Notes under the pieces: model-generated | What the model was told of the DNA's origin: nothing | The model's database searches: none | What the model saw: the letters and a program-made list of their open reading frames with translations, nothing else | Origin: Roseomonas fluvialis | GTDB lineage: Bacteria; Pseudomonadota; Alphaproteobacteria; Acetobacterales; Acetobacteraceae | Direction: 5' to 3' | Assembly: GCF_022846615.1 (NCBI RefSeq) | Contig: NZ_AP025637.1 | Coordinates: 2,133,001 to 2,197,000, forward strand | Length of the DNA: 64,000 bases | Shown here: positions 1-7,388 of the stretch, in pieces | How positions within the stretch are numbered: position 1 is the first letter of the stretch | How the letters are laid out: the number at the start of each line of letters is the position of its first letter | Program-made: the position numbers and the translations under genes

Positions 1-858
1 ATCCAGCGCCTGCTCGAAGGCGGCGATCGCCTTGGGCTCGGCCACCGCCCAGCCCTCGGTTTCCAGCACCGCCAGGCGCCGCGGCACCACCGGCGCCGGC
101 GGGTCCTCCCGCGTGAAGTACAGCCCCGGCGCGCCGGGATCGCCGCCCACGCGCTTCACGATCTCGACAGCGATCTGCCACATGTCCTGCGCGCTACCCG
201 CATGGATGCCGACGGTCGATTGGCTGAAGCCCTGGCGTTCCCCGCGATTGATGCCGCCCTGGGTCGGCTTCAGCGCCCAGTTCGCGTTGAACGATGCCGG
301 GCGGATGACGCTGCCCAGCACCTGCGTGCCGATCGCCGCCGGCAGCATGCGCGCGCTGATCACCGCACCCGAGCCTGACGACGATCCGCCCGGCGTTCGG
401 CGCAGGTCGAAGGGGTGGCGCGTCGGCCCGGGATGCGACATGCCCAGTTCGGTGGTCACCGTCTTGCCCACGATCACCGCGCCGGCCTGGCGTAGCGCCT
501 GCACCAGCGCGCTGTCGCGGCCCGGCCGGTTTCCCTTGTAGAAGGCGCTGCCCATCTCGGTCGGCAGGTCGCGGGTCTCCAGCAGGTCCTTCACGCCGAT
601 CGGCAGCCCGTCGATGGGCGACAGCGGTGCACCTGCCTTGTAGCGCGCCGCGCTGGCATCCGCCGCTTCGCGCGCACCGGCCTCGTTCAACGACGCGAAG
701 GCCATGACCTGCGGCTCGACCTCCGCAATGGTCGCGAGGCAGCGTTCCAGATAGGCGCGCGGCGTATCGGACCCGTCGCGGAAGCCCGGCACCGCGTCGT
801 GGAAGGTCAGCGGGCGAAAGCCATCCGGCGAATAGGTTTGCGGCGCAGGCAGGGGCAT
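1..858 (-). CDS. Amidase signature family protein, C-terminus cut by window edge
   Basis: Amide hydrolase of the amidase signature family. The first 286 codons are present and the frame is still open at base 1. The Ser-cisSer-Lys triad is visible: Lys90 in IGVKDLLET, cis-Ser159 in GGSSSGSGA and the probable nucleophile Ser183 in GTQVLGSVIRPA. Spacing between the two serines (24 residues) is normal for the family. The ATG is preceded by GGAGAC. No signal peptide, so cytoplasmic. Substrate is unknown; family members hydrolyse aryl or aliphatic amides, Glu-tRNA amide groups or allophanate. This one lacks gatB/gatC neighbours, so it is probably catabolic rather than GatA. Confidence 0.9.
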   Translation of the reverse strand, partial: MPLPAPQTYSPDGFRPLTFHDAVPGFRDGSDTPRAYLERCLATIAEVEPQVMAFASLNEAGAREAADASAARYKAGAPLSPIDGLPIGVKDLLETRDLPTEMGSAFYKGNRPGRDSALVQALRQAGAVIVGKTVTTELGMSHPGPTRHPFDLRRTPGGSSSGSGAVISARMLPAAIGTQVLGSVIRPASFNANWALKPTQGGINRGERQGFSQSTVGIHAGSAQDMWQIAVEIVKRVGGDPGAPGLYFTREDPPAPVVPRRLAVLETEGWAVAEPKAIAAFEQALD

Positions 859-970
859 GGGGCGTCTCCTCGGATACACCATGCTTGCGCCCGCCCCGGC
901 GCTTAGCAAGGTCATCGGGCTGACAGCGCCACCGCCTGGCGCGACGACGCGCGCCGGCCGGAGGTGCGAC

Positions 971-1270
971 ATGCCACGGCGCGTGATGATGGTGACGTGT
1001 GGATCGCGTGGCATCGGCTCGGCGACTGCGGTGCTTGCGGCGCAGCGCGACACGCTGACGATCGGCCTGTCGCTCGAGGTCGGCACCAACGGCATCCGCG
1101 TCAACGCCGTCAATCCCGGCCTGATCGACACCGAGATTTACGCCGCCGCCTGCGCGACCCCGACCGCGCGGCTTGTAACCGAGCGTTGCACCGCCCATGT
1201 CCAGTGGAATGCGCAGTCCGCAGCGGCCCGGCCCATTGTGGCGAGGCAAGCAGCTGCCCCACCGAACTGA
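971..1270 (+). pseudogene. Remnant of a short-chain dehydrogenase/reductase with its centre deleted
   Basis: The reading frame opens with a degraded Rossmann motif (VTCGSRGIGSATA; intact family members have TGGSRGIG). It then jumps directly to the region that normally follows the YxxxK catalytic site: DTLTIGLSLEV, then NGIRVNAVNPGLIDTEIY. About 120 residues containing the Asn-Ser-Tyr-Lys active site are missing and the tail does not resemble the family. Seen: both conserved SDR ends in one frame. Inferred: an internal deletion left a non-functional relic. It lies divergent to the amidase and ahead of the transglutaminase genes. Confidence 0.6.
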
Positions 1271-1316
1271 CCCGCGCGCCTGAGGTGCGGCCATGGCCCA
1301 GCCCTGAAGGAACGCG

Positions 1317-2195
1317 ATGCCCGTCCTCGGCGTCCATCACGTCACGACGTATCGATACCGCCAGCCGGTCGCCTTCGGCGAGCACCGGATGATGTTCCGC
1401 CCGCGCGAGGGCCACGACCAGCGGCTGATCGAAGCGAAGCTCAAGATCACGCCCGAACCGGCCGAACTGCGCTGGCAGCACGATGTCTTCGGCAACAGCG
1501 TGGGCATCGCTCGCTTTACCGGGCGCGCGCGGGAATTGTGCTTCGACAGCCGCGTGCTGCTGGAGCACGCGCCGGTGAATGCGCTGGACTACCCGATCGG
1601 GCAGGACGCCGAGACCTACCCCTTCACCTACGATGTCGAGGACATGCCCGACCTCGCGCGGTCGATCGAGCGGCAATACGCCGACCCCGACCACGATGTC
1701 GAACGCTGGGCGCGCAGCTTCATCCGGCGCGATGGCGCCACGGGCACGCGGGACCTGCTCTCGGCGATGACCCACGGCGTGCGGCAGCGCTTCACCTACA
1801 TCGCGCGCAGCGAGCGCGGCGTGCAGGAACCCCTGGTGACGATGCGCCTGGGCAGCGGCACCTGCCGCGACTTCGCGGTCTTCATGATCGAGGCGCTGCG
1901 CGCGCTCGGCCTCGCGGCGCGTTTCGTCTCCGGATACATCTATGGCGGGGCGCGCGGCGGCCGCATCGGCGGCGGCGCGACGCATGCCTGGCTGCGGGTC
2001 TATGTGCCCGGCGCCGGCTGGGTCGAACTCGACCCGACCAACGGCATCATCGGCAATCGCGACCTGATCCGCGTGGCCGTCGCCCGCGACCATCGGCAGG
2101 TGCTGCCGCTGCACGGGACATGGACAGGGTTTCCTGCCGACGATCTCGGCATGACCGTCCAGGTGCATGTCACGGAAGCCGAAACGGGATCGTGA
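1317..2195 (+). CDS. Transglutaminase-like cysteine protease family protein
   Basis: 292 residues with the bacterial transglutaminase N-terminal beta domain (about residues 1-85) followed by the papain-like transglutaminase core. The catalytic triad is complete: Cys183 in GTCRDFA, His223 in ATHAW and Asp239 in ELDPTNG. No signal peptide or membrane segment is seen. A GAAGGA ribosome site precedes the ATG. Proteins of this class often sit with circularly permuted ATP-grasp genes and probably act as peptidases or amide-bond hydrolases; no such partner is here. A second, divergent copy follows 90 bp downstream, so the two may be co-transcribed. Substrate unknown. Confidence 0.88.
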   Translation: MPVLGVHHVTTYRYRQPVAFGEHRMMFRPREGHDQRLIEAKLKITPEPAELRWQHDVFGNSVGIARFTGRARELCFDSRVLLEHAPVNALDYPIGQDAETYPFTYDVEDMPDLARSIERQYADPDHDVERWARSFIRRDGATGTRDLLSAMTHGVRQRFTYIARSERGVQEPLVTMRLGSGTCRDFAVFMIEALRALGLAARFVSGYIYGGARGGRIGGGATHAWLRVYVPGAGWVELDPTNGIIGNRDLIRVAVARDHRQVLPLHGTWTGFPADDLGMTVQVHVTEAETGS

Positions 2196-2285
2196 CTCCG
2201 CCGACGCGAAACCTGCGCGCCCCGCCGGCGTCTTGCCCAACGGAGCATCCCCGGATGCGTCGCACCCCTTCATAAGGACGTCATT

Positions 2286-3095
2286 ATGCGGATCAGCGCC
2301 GGCTGCCAGATCGTCTACGACTGCCCACAACCGACGCCGATGCTGCTCATGGTCTCGCCGTATCCCGCGCGTGCCGTGGATCTGGTGGGTCCGCACGAGG
2401 TCGCCTTCGATCCGCCGATCCCATCCAGGTCCTACATCGACAGCTTCGGCAATGCCTGCACGCGCATCGTCGCCCCGACCGGCCGCCTGACGATCGCAAC
2501 ACGGCTGGTGATCGAGGATTCCGGCCTGCCGGACCCGGTCGAGCGCGCCGCCTGGCAGCGCACGATCGAGGACCTGCCGGACGACATGCTGATCTATCTG
2601 CTCGGCAGCCGGTATTGCGACACCGATCGCCTCTCGGATGTCGCCTGGTCGCTGTTCGGCCAGGGGCCTGGCGGCTGGGACAGGGTGCAGGCGATCTGCG
2701 ACTACGTTCACCACCATATCACCTTCGGCTACGAGCACGCCCGCGCGACGCGCACGGCATCGGAGGCCTTCGCCGAGCGCCGCGGCGTCTGCCGCGACTA
2801 CGCGCACCTGGCCATCGCGCTGTGCCGCTGCGTGAACATCCCCGCGCGCTACTGCACGGGCTACCTGGGCGACATCGGCATGCCGCCGCCCTATGGCCCG
2901 ATGGATTTCGCCGCCTGGTTCGAGGTGTTTCTCGACGACCGCTGGCACACCTTCGACGCACGCAACAACCAGCCGCGCATCGGGCGCATCCTGATGGCGC
3001 GCGGGCGCGACGCGACCGACGTGGCGATCGCGACGACCTTCGGCCCCTGCACCCTTGCGGGCTTCAGCGTGTTCACCGACGAGATGACGGCATAG
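2286..3095 (+). CDS. Transglutaminase-like protein, divergent second copy lacking the canonical histidine
   Basis: 269 residues, same fold as the preceding protein. The core includes the nucleophile-type Cys169 in RRGVCRDYA and Asp224 in TFDARNN. The position two residues before the conserved Trp, His in the neighbour (HAW), is Ala209 here (FAAW). So only two of the three catalytic residues are evident. It may use another general base, or be a non-catalytic paralogue; this may also be a lineage feature of the subfamily. AAGGA precedes the ATG. It ends 111 bp from the convergent aminotransferase gene. Confidence 0.85.
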   Translation: MRISAGCQIVYDCPQPTPMLLMVSPYPARAVDLVGPHEVAFDPPIPSRSYIDSFGNACTRIVAPTGRLTIATRLVIEDSGLPDPVERAAWQRTIEDLPDDMLIYLLGSRYCDTDRLSDVAWSLFGQGPGGWDRVQAICDYVHHHITFGYEHARATRTASEAFAERRGVCRDYAHLAIALCRCVNIPARYCTGYLGDIGMPPPYGPMDFAAWFEVFLDDRWHTFDARNNQPRIGRILMARGRDATDVAIATTFGPCTLAGFSVFTDEMTA

Positions 3096-3206
3096 GCAGC
3101 CTGCGGCGCTGCGCCGGAGACGACCTTCCTGCGCTGCCTGCCCGGGCCTACCGGCCCCTGGCGTCTGCTGCGAACCCGCGGCAGGACAGCCCGGGCGACC
3201 CCGCCC

Positions 3207-4544
3207 TCAGGCGGCGGCCAGCACCGGCTTGCGGGCCGCGCAGAATTCCTCGACCGCGGCCACGAAGCGCGCGCAATCGGCATCGGTGACCGGCAGCATC
3301 AGCGCCACCATGCCCCGCCGCGCCAGGTAGATGCCCGCCGCCAGCATGTCGAAGAAGAACAACTCGCGCATCTGCTCCTCCGCCACGCTCGCCTTGTACG
3401 GCGCGGTGACCGGGCCGGGGCGGAAATGCGGGCTCAGCATCGACCCCGTGCCGGTGAAGTGCACCGCGACGCCGTGCCGCGCGCAAGCCGCGTTGACCGA
3501 GGCCTTCAGCGCCTCGCCCCGCGCGAAAAGTGCCTCGGCGGCGGCTTCGTCGAAGATCTCGCCGAGTGCCACGCAGCCGGCCGCCATCGACAGCACATTG
3601 TTGTTGAAGGTGCCGGCATGGGGCATGGCCCCGGCGCGATGGCCGTCGAACATCGCCATGATGTCGCGCCGCCCGCCGAAGGCACCGAAGGACATGCCGC
3701 CGGCCATGTATTTGCCGAAGGTTGTCATGTCCGGCGTGACGCCCATGCGCTGCTGCAGGCCGCCGAAGCCGTGGCGCGATGTCATCACCTCGTCGAACAC
3801 CAGCACGGCGCCGGTCTCGGTGCAGGCTTCGCGGAGCGCGATCAGGAATTCCCGCGTGGCCGGGATGCAGCCGGCGGACCCTTGCATGGGCTCGACGATC
3901 ACCGCCGCCAGCGCGTCGCCCGCCTCGCGGATCGCGCGCGCCGCGCCCTCGGCGTCGTTGTAGTCGGCGAAGCGCATCGGGATCGGCAGGTTGACCGGGC
4001 TGGTCGGCACGCCGACCGGGAAGGTGAAGACGCCGCCATGGTAGCCGCCGCGGAACGCCAGCACCTCGGTACGCCCGGTGAAGCCGCGCGCCCCGGCCAG
4101 CGCCATGATGTTGGCTTCCGTGCCGGAATTGGTGAAGCGCACCTGCTCGACCGAAGGAAACCGTGCGCAGATCAGTGCCGCGAGCTTGCCTTCGTTCTCG
4201 CCCACCGCGGCCAGGTTCACGCCGTGGTCCATCGCCGCCTTCACGGCATCGAGGATGCGGTGTTCCGAATGGCCGAACAGGCCGGCCGTGTATTCGCCGC
4301 AGAAATCGACGTAGTCGCGCCCGTCCGCGTCCCACACACGCGCGCCTTCGCCGCGCACCATGGCGGTGGGGAAGGGGGTGTAGAACAGCACCGTGCGGGT
4401 ATTGCCGCCGGGCATGACCTCGCGCGCCCTGGCATGGATCGCCGCGCTGCGCGGGCGTGCGGCCGAATACGCCTCCCGCGCCTCGACCAGCGCGGCCTCG
4501 AGGTCGGAATTGCGCGGGTCGCGCGGGGCGTCGAGCGGGCTCAT
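3207..4544 (-). CDS. Class III PLP-dependent aminotransferase, glutamate-1-semialdehyde aminomutase-like
   Basis: 445 residues, fold type I PLP enzyme of aminotransferase class III. Asp251 in VLVFDEVMTSR contacts the pyridine nitrogen and Lys278 in TTFGKYMAGG forms the Schiff base. SGTEAN at about 140-145 binds the phosphate. The closest named relative by motif is glutamate-1-semialdehyde 2,1-aminomutase. Length and the extra N-terminal 40 residues suit the wider HemL-like aspartate aminotransferase family rather than housekeeping hemL. It is divergent from the GST gene (102 bp between start codons), so a shared control region is possible. Likely amino acid or amine catabolism. Confidence 0.85.
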   Translation of the reverse strand: MSPLDAPRDPRNSDLEAALVEAREAYSAARPRSAAIHARAREVMPGGNTRTVLFYTPFPTAMVRGEGARVWDADGRDYVDFCGEYTAGLFGHSEHRILDAVKAAMDHGVNLAAVGENEGKLAALICARFPSVEQVRFTNSGTEANIMALAGARGFTGRTEVLAFRGGYHGGVFTFPVGVPTSPVNLPIPMRFADYNDAEGAARAIREAGDALAAVIVEPMQGSAGCIPATREFLIALREACTETGAVLVFDEVMTSRHGFGGLQQRMGVTPDMTTFGKYMAGGMSFGAFGGRRDIMAMFDGHRAGAMPHAGTFNNNVLSMAAGCVALGEIFDEAAAEALFARGEALKASVNAACARHGVAVHFTGTGSMLSPHFRPGPVTAPYKASVAEEQMRELFFFDMLAAGIYLARRGMVALMLPVTDADCARFVAAVEEFCAARKPVLAAA

Positions 4545-4646
4545 GGGGCATCTCTCCGACGGGGTCGCGAAGGCTCGCGCCGGCGTCCCGGCGCGTCAAC
4601 CGGAAACGGGGTTGCGGCGGGGCGTGGCGGGGCTAGGCTTGCCGGC

Positions 4647-5252
4647 ATGGCAACCGTGTATGGCATGGCGCCGTCCGGCAATTGCTGGAAGGTGGCGCAG
4701 ATCCTCCGCCTCGTGGACATGCCCTTCCGCTGGGTCGAGGTCGACACCAATGGCGGGGAGACCCGCCGGCCGGAATTCCTTGCCCGCAACCCCTTCGGCA
4801 AGGTGCCGGTGCTGGAACTCGACGACGGCACGGTGCTGGTGGAATCGAACGCCATCGTGCTGCATGTCGCCGAGGGCACGCCCTGGCTCCCCGCCCCGGG
4901 CCTGGCGCGCACCCGCGTGATGGAATGGCTGTTCTTCGAGCAATACAGCCACGAGCCGTACATCGCCGTGGCGCGCAACATCCGCGCCTACCTCGGCACC
5001 GCCGCGCAGAATGCCGAACGCCTGGCGCGCTGCGACGAGGCCGGCGCGCGCGCGCTGGACGCGATGGAACATCGCCTCGCGCGGCACGACTGGCTGACCG
5101 ATGCCGGGCCGACCGTCGCCGACCTGGCGCTGTTCGCCTACACGCATGTGGCGGATGAGGGTGGCTTCGACCTGGCGCGCTGGCCGGGCGTGCTGGCCTG
5201 GGTCGCGCGCCTCGCGGCGCTGCCCGGCATGGTCACGCTGAAGCGCGCATGA
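4647..5252 (+). CDS. Glutathione S-transferase family protein
   Basis: 201 residues. N-terminal thioredoxin-fold domain with SGNCWKV near the glutathione site, NPFGKVPVLELDDG (cis-Pro loop) and ESNAIVLHVAEG, then an all-helical C-terminal domain with the N-capping-type TVADLALFAYTH. The start is the ATG at 4647: the coding sequence immediately upstream does not match the family. The stop codon overlaps the first ATG of the tandem-repeat ladder (ATGA), implying translational coupling towards the downstream oxidase. Such GSTs conjugate or reduce electrophiles; a specific substrate cannot be assigned. Confidence 0.88.
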   Translation: MATVYGMAPSGNCWKVAQILRLVDMPFRWVEVDTNGGETRRPEFLARNPFGKVPVLELDDGTVLVESNAIVLHVAEGTPWLPAPGLARTRVMEWLFFEQYSHEPYIAVARNIRAYLGTAAQNAERLARCDEAGARALDAMEHRLARHDWLTDAGPTVADLALFAYTHVADEGGFDLARWPGVLAWVARLAALPGMVTLKRA

Positions 5253-5442
5253 TGCACGACCTGGCATGGCGTGCATGACGCACGACTTGGGATGGCGTGC
5301 ATGACGCACGACTTGGGATGGCGTGCATGACGCACGACTTGGGATGGCGTGCATGACGCACGACTTGGGATGGCGTGCATGACGCACGACTTGGGATGGC
5401 GTGCATGACGCACGACTTGGGATGGCGTGCATGACGCACGAC
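5247..5442 (+). repeat. Tandem 26-bp direct repeat, seven copies plus a 14-bp partial copy
   Basis: The first copy (5247-5272) carries three substitutions. Copies 2 to 7 (5273-5428) are identical, and a partial copy (5429-5442) forms the first codons of the downstream oxidase gene. Copies are contiguous without spacers. Each starts GCATGACGCACGAC and ends GGGATGGCGT. The identity of six copies suggests recent expansion or homogenisation. Because the unit is 26 bp, successive copies fall in different frames relative to any single ORF. Confidence 0.97.
5249..5434 (+). other. Chain of seven overlapping nine-codon ORFs linking two genes
   Basis: Within the repeat, an ATG occurs at 5249, 5275, 5301, 5327, 5353, 5379 and 5405. 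The first encodes MMHDLAWRA and the other six MTHDLGWRA. Each stops at a TGA that overlaps the next ATG by ATGA geometry. The GST stop codon overlaps the first ATG and the last mini-ORF stop overlaps the oxidase start at 5431. A ribosome terminating at each step could reinitiate at the next. No strong Shine-Dalgarno is present; only GGGATGG lies before each ATG. Whether the peptides are made is unknown. Confidence 0.6.
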
Positions 5443-6543
5443 GCCATCGTCATCGGCGGCGGGCTGGTCGGTGCCGCCATTGCGCACGGGCTGCGCGGGC
5501 AGGGCCTGGGCACGGTCCTGCTGGACGAGGGCGACATCGCGCACCGGGCCTCCCGCGGCAATTTCGGCCTGGTCTGGGTGCAGTCGAAGGGCCTCGGCGC
5601 ACCCTGGTACCAGCGCTGGACCCGCGGGTCCGCAGGCGAATGGCCGGGTCTCGCCGCCGACCTCGCGGCGCGCACCGGCATCGACACGGCGCTTTCGCAG
5701 CCCGGCGGCGTGCACCTGTGCCTGAGCGAAGCGGAATTCGACGACCGCGCCGAACGCATGGCGCGGATGCAGGCCGAATCGGGCAACCACGGCTACGACT
5801 ACCGCATGATCCGCGCGCCCGAACTGCGCGACATGCTGCCCGGCCTCGGCCCGAAGGTCGTGGGCGCGTCCTGGACGCCCTATGACGGCCATGCCAGCCC
5901 GCTCGGGCTGCTGCAGGCGCTGCACCGCGCCTTCACCGAGGCCGGCGGCGCCTACATCCCGAACGCCAAGGTCACCGCCGCCACCGCCGCGCCGCATGAT
6001 TTCCGGGTGGAGACCGCCGCCGGCGCCTTCGCCGCGCCGCGCATCGTGCTCGCCGCCGGGCTCGGCAATGCGGACCTCGCGCCGCTGTTCGGGCTGAACA
6101 CGCCGGTCCGCCCGCAGCGCGGCCAGATCCTCGTGACCGAACGCGCGCGATCCATCCTTTCCATGCCCACCACCACCATCCGACAAACCGGGGAGGGCAC
6201 CATCATGCTCGGCGACAGCATGGAGGAAGTGGGGTTCGACACGCGTCAATCCCCGCCCGTGATGGCCGAGATCGCACGACGCGCCGCGCTGTCCTTCCCC
6301 TGGGTCGCGGAACTCAACGTCATCCGCGCCTGGTCCGCGCTGCGCGTCATGGCGCCCGATGGCCTGCCGATCTACGACCAGTCCGACCGCTTCCCGGGCG
6401 CCTTCACCGCCAACTGCCATTCCGGCGTCACGCTGGCCGGCGCCCATGCGCGGCTGCTCGCGCCGATGATCGCCGCCGGCGCGCTCGACCCCATGCTGGC
6501 CCCTTTCTCCGCGAAGCGCTTCGATGTTCCGCGCGCGGCCTGA
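5431..6543 (+). CDS. FAD-dependent DAO-family oxidoreductase, beta subunit of an opine/hydroxyproline-type dehydrogenase
   Basis: 370 residues. The N-terminal dinucleotide-binding motif is IVIGGGLVGAAIA, and a C-terminal DAO-family region follows with PDGLPIYDQ and NCHSGVTLAGAHA. It is the catalytic flavoprotein that oxidises a C-N bond of an imino or amino acid. The following genes encode a [2Fe-2S] small protein and a FAD/NAD(P)-type subunit, matching the three-subunit HcnABC, octopine/nopaline oxidase and D-hydroxyproline dehydrogenase plan. The start ATG lies in the last, partial repeat copy, so MTHD is shared with the mini-ORFs. Its 3' end overlaps the 2Fe-2S gene by 20 bp. Confidence 0.85.
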   Translation: MTHDAIVIGGGLVGAAIAHGLRGQGLGTVLLDEGDIAHRASRGNFGLVWVQSKGLGAPWYQRWTRGSAGEWPGLAADLAARTGIDTALSQPGGVHLCLSEAEFDDRAERMARMQAESGNHGYDYRMIRAPELRDMLPGLGPKVVGASWTPYDGHASPLGLLQALHRAFTEAGGAYIPNAKVTAATAAPHDFRVETAAGAFAAPRIVLAAGLGNADLAPLFGLNTPVRPQRGQILVTERARSILSMPTTTIRQTGEGTIMLGDSMEEVGFDTRQSPPVMAEIARRAALSFPWVAELNVIRAWSALRVMAPDGLPIYDQSDRFPGAFTANCHSGVTLAGAHARLLAPMIAAGALDPMLAPFSAKRFDVPRAA

Positions 6544-6820
6544 GGCGCGCCCCGCCACGATCGAGGTGCTGGTCGAAGGCACCCCCGTCCTGGTGCCGGA
6601 AGGCGCGTCAGCCGCTGCGGCGGTGTTGCTCGCGGGCCTGCCCGCGATCCGAGCGACGCCGGTCACCGGCAGCCCGCGTGCCCCGCTCTGCCTGATGGGT
6701 GTGTGCTTCGATTGCCTGGCCGAGATCGACGGCGTGCCGAACCGGCAATCCTGCATGGTGCCGGCAGCGCCGGGCATGCGCATCGCGCGCCAGCACGGCG
6801 CGCGGGCGGCGCGGCCGTGA
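6524..6820 (+). CDS. [2Fe-2S] small subunit of opine/D-hydroxyproline-type dehydrogenase
   Basis: 98 residues with the plant-ferredoxin-like cluster pattern found in HcnA and gamma subunits: Cys56, Cys61, Cys64 and Cys77 (C-x4-C-x2-C-x12-C). It probably carries electrons between the two flavoproteins or to the respiratory chain. It overlaps the DAO subunit by 20 bp, indicating co-translation. In related loci the alpha subunit follows directly. Here a minus-strand membrane gene sits between, so the alpha subunit starts 568 bp later. Confidence 0.82.
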   Translation: MFRARPEARPATIEVLVEGTPVLVPEGASAAAAVLLAGLPAIRATPVTGSPRAPLCLMGVCFDCLAEIDGVPNRQSCMVPAAPGMRIARQHGARAARP

Positions 6821-6828
6821 GGCGCCGT

Positions 6829-7311
6829 TCAGCCGGCCGGGCGGAAGCGCCGCGCCGCCAGCACCGCCAGCACGACGAACACCACAAGCGTGATCCCCTG
6901 CGCGATGGCGAAGGGCGGATCCGCCTGCGTCGGCGCCAGCGCCGTTGCCGCCGGCACCTTGAGGAACACTTGCACCACCGCCACGAAGGCATCGAGCCAG
7001 GTGGCCAGCACCACGCACAGCACATAGGTGATGCGCCAGCGCCCCGCGAAGCCGTGCCGGTAGCGCCCCAGCATCGCCGCCGCCAGCGCCACCAGGGACA
7101 CCACGCCGAAGATGTGCGACGGCAGGATGCCGGCAACGGGAAACAGGAAGCCCGTCGCGCTGGTCGCGACCGCCGTCGCCAGGAACAGCGCGGCCCATCC
7201 CGGCAGGTCGCGCGCCGAGGCCATGCCGAGGATCACGATGATCCCTGCGCCCAGCGCCACCAGGCTCAGCACCGTATGCGACCCGGTCAGGGTCATGACG
7301 TCGAAGTTCAT
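6829..7311 (-). CDS. Small four-helix membrane protein of unknown function
   Basis: 160 residues with about four hydrophobic helices: roughly 15-32, 38-62, 66-83 and a C-terminal one at 135-152, ending in a basic tail. No recognised catalytic motif. It is encoded opposite to the dehydrogenase operon and fills the gap between two of its subunit genes. It could be an inserted unrelated gene or a conserved membrane neighbour; sequence alone does not decide. Composition resembles its surroundings. Confidence 0.6.
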   Translation of the reverse strand: MNFDVMTLTGSHTVLSLVALGAGIIVILGMASARDLPGWAALFLATAVATSATGFLFPVAGILPSHIFGVVSLVALAAAMLGRYRHGFAGRWRITYVLCVVLATWLDAFVAVVQVFLKVPAATALAPTQADPPFAIAQGITLVVFVVLAVLAARRFRPAG

Positions 7312-7388
7312 GTCGTCGGATCCCGGTCGTTTGGCGCGAGGCCAGCCTGCATGGCGCGCCGTGGCGTCGCAACCGCAAGGGTGCTGCC

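Noticed and set aside
5138-5413. Minus-strand repeat protein reading through the 26-bp array
   Set aside because: It extends through the GST gene in antisense; the repeated peptide is a by-product of the DNA repeat.
5247-5442. CRISPR-like repeat
   Set aside because: Copies are directly contiguous with no spacers, and no cas genes are in the window.
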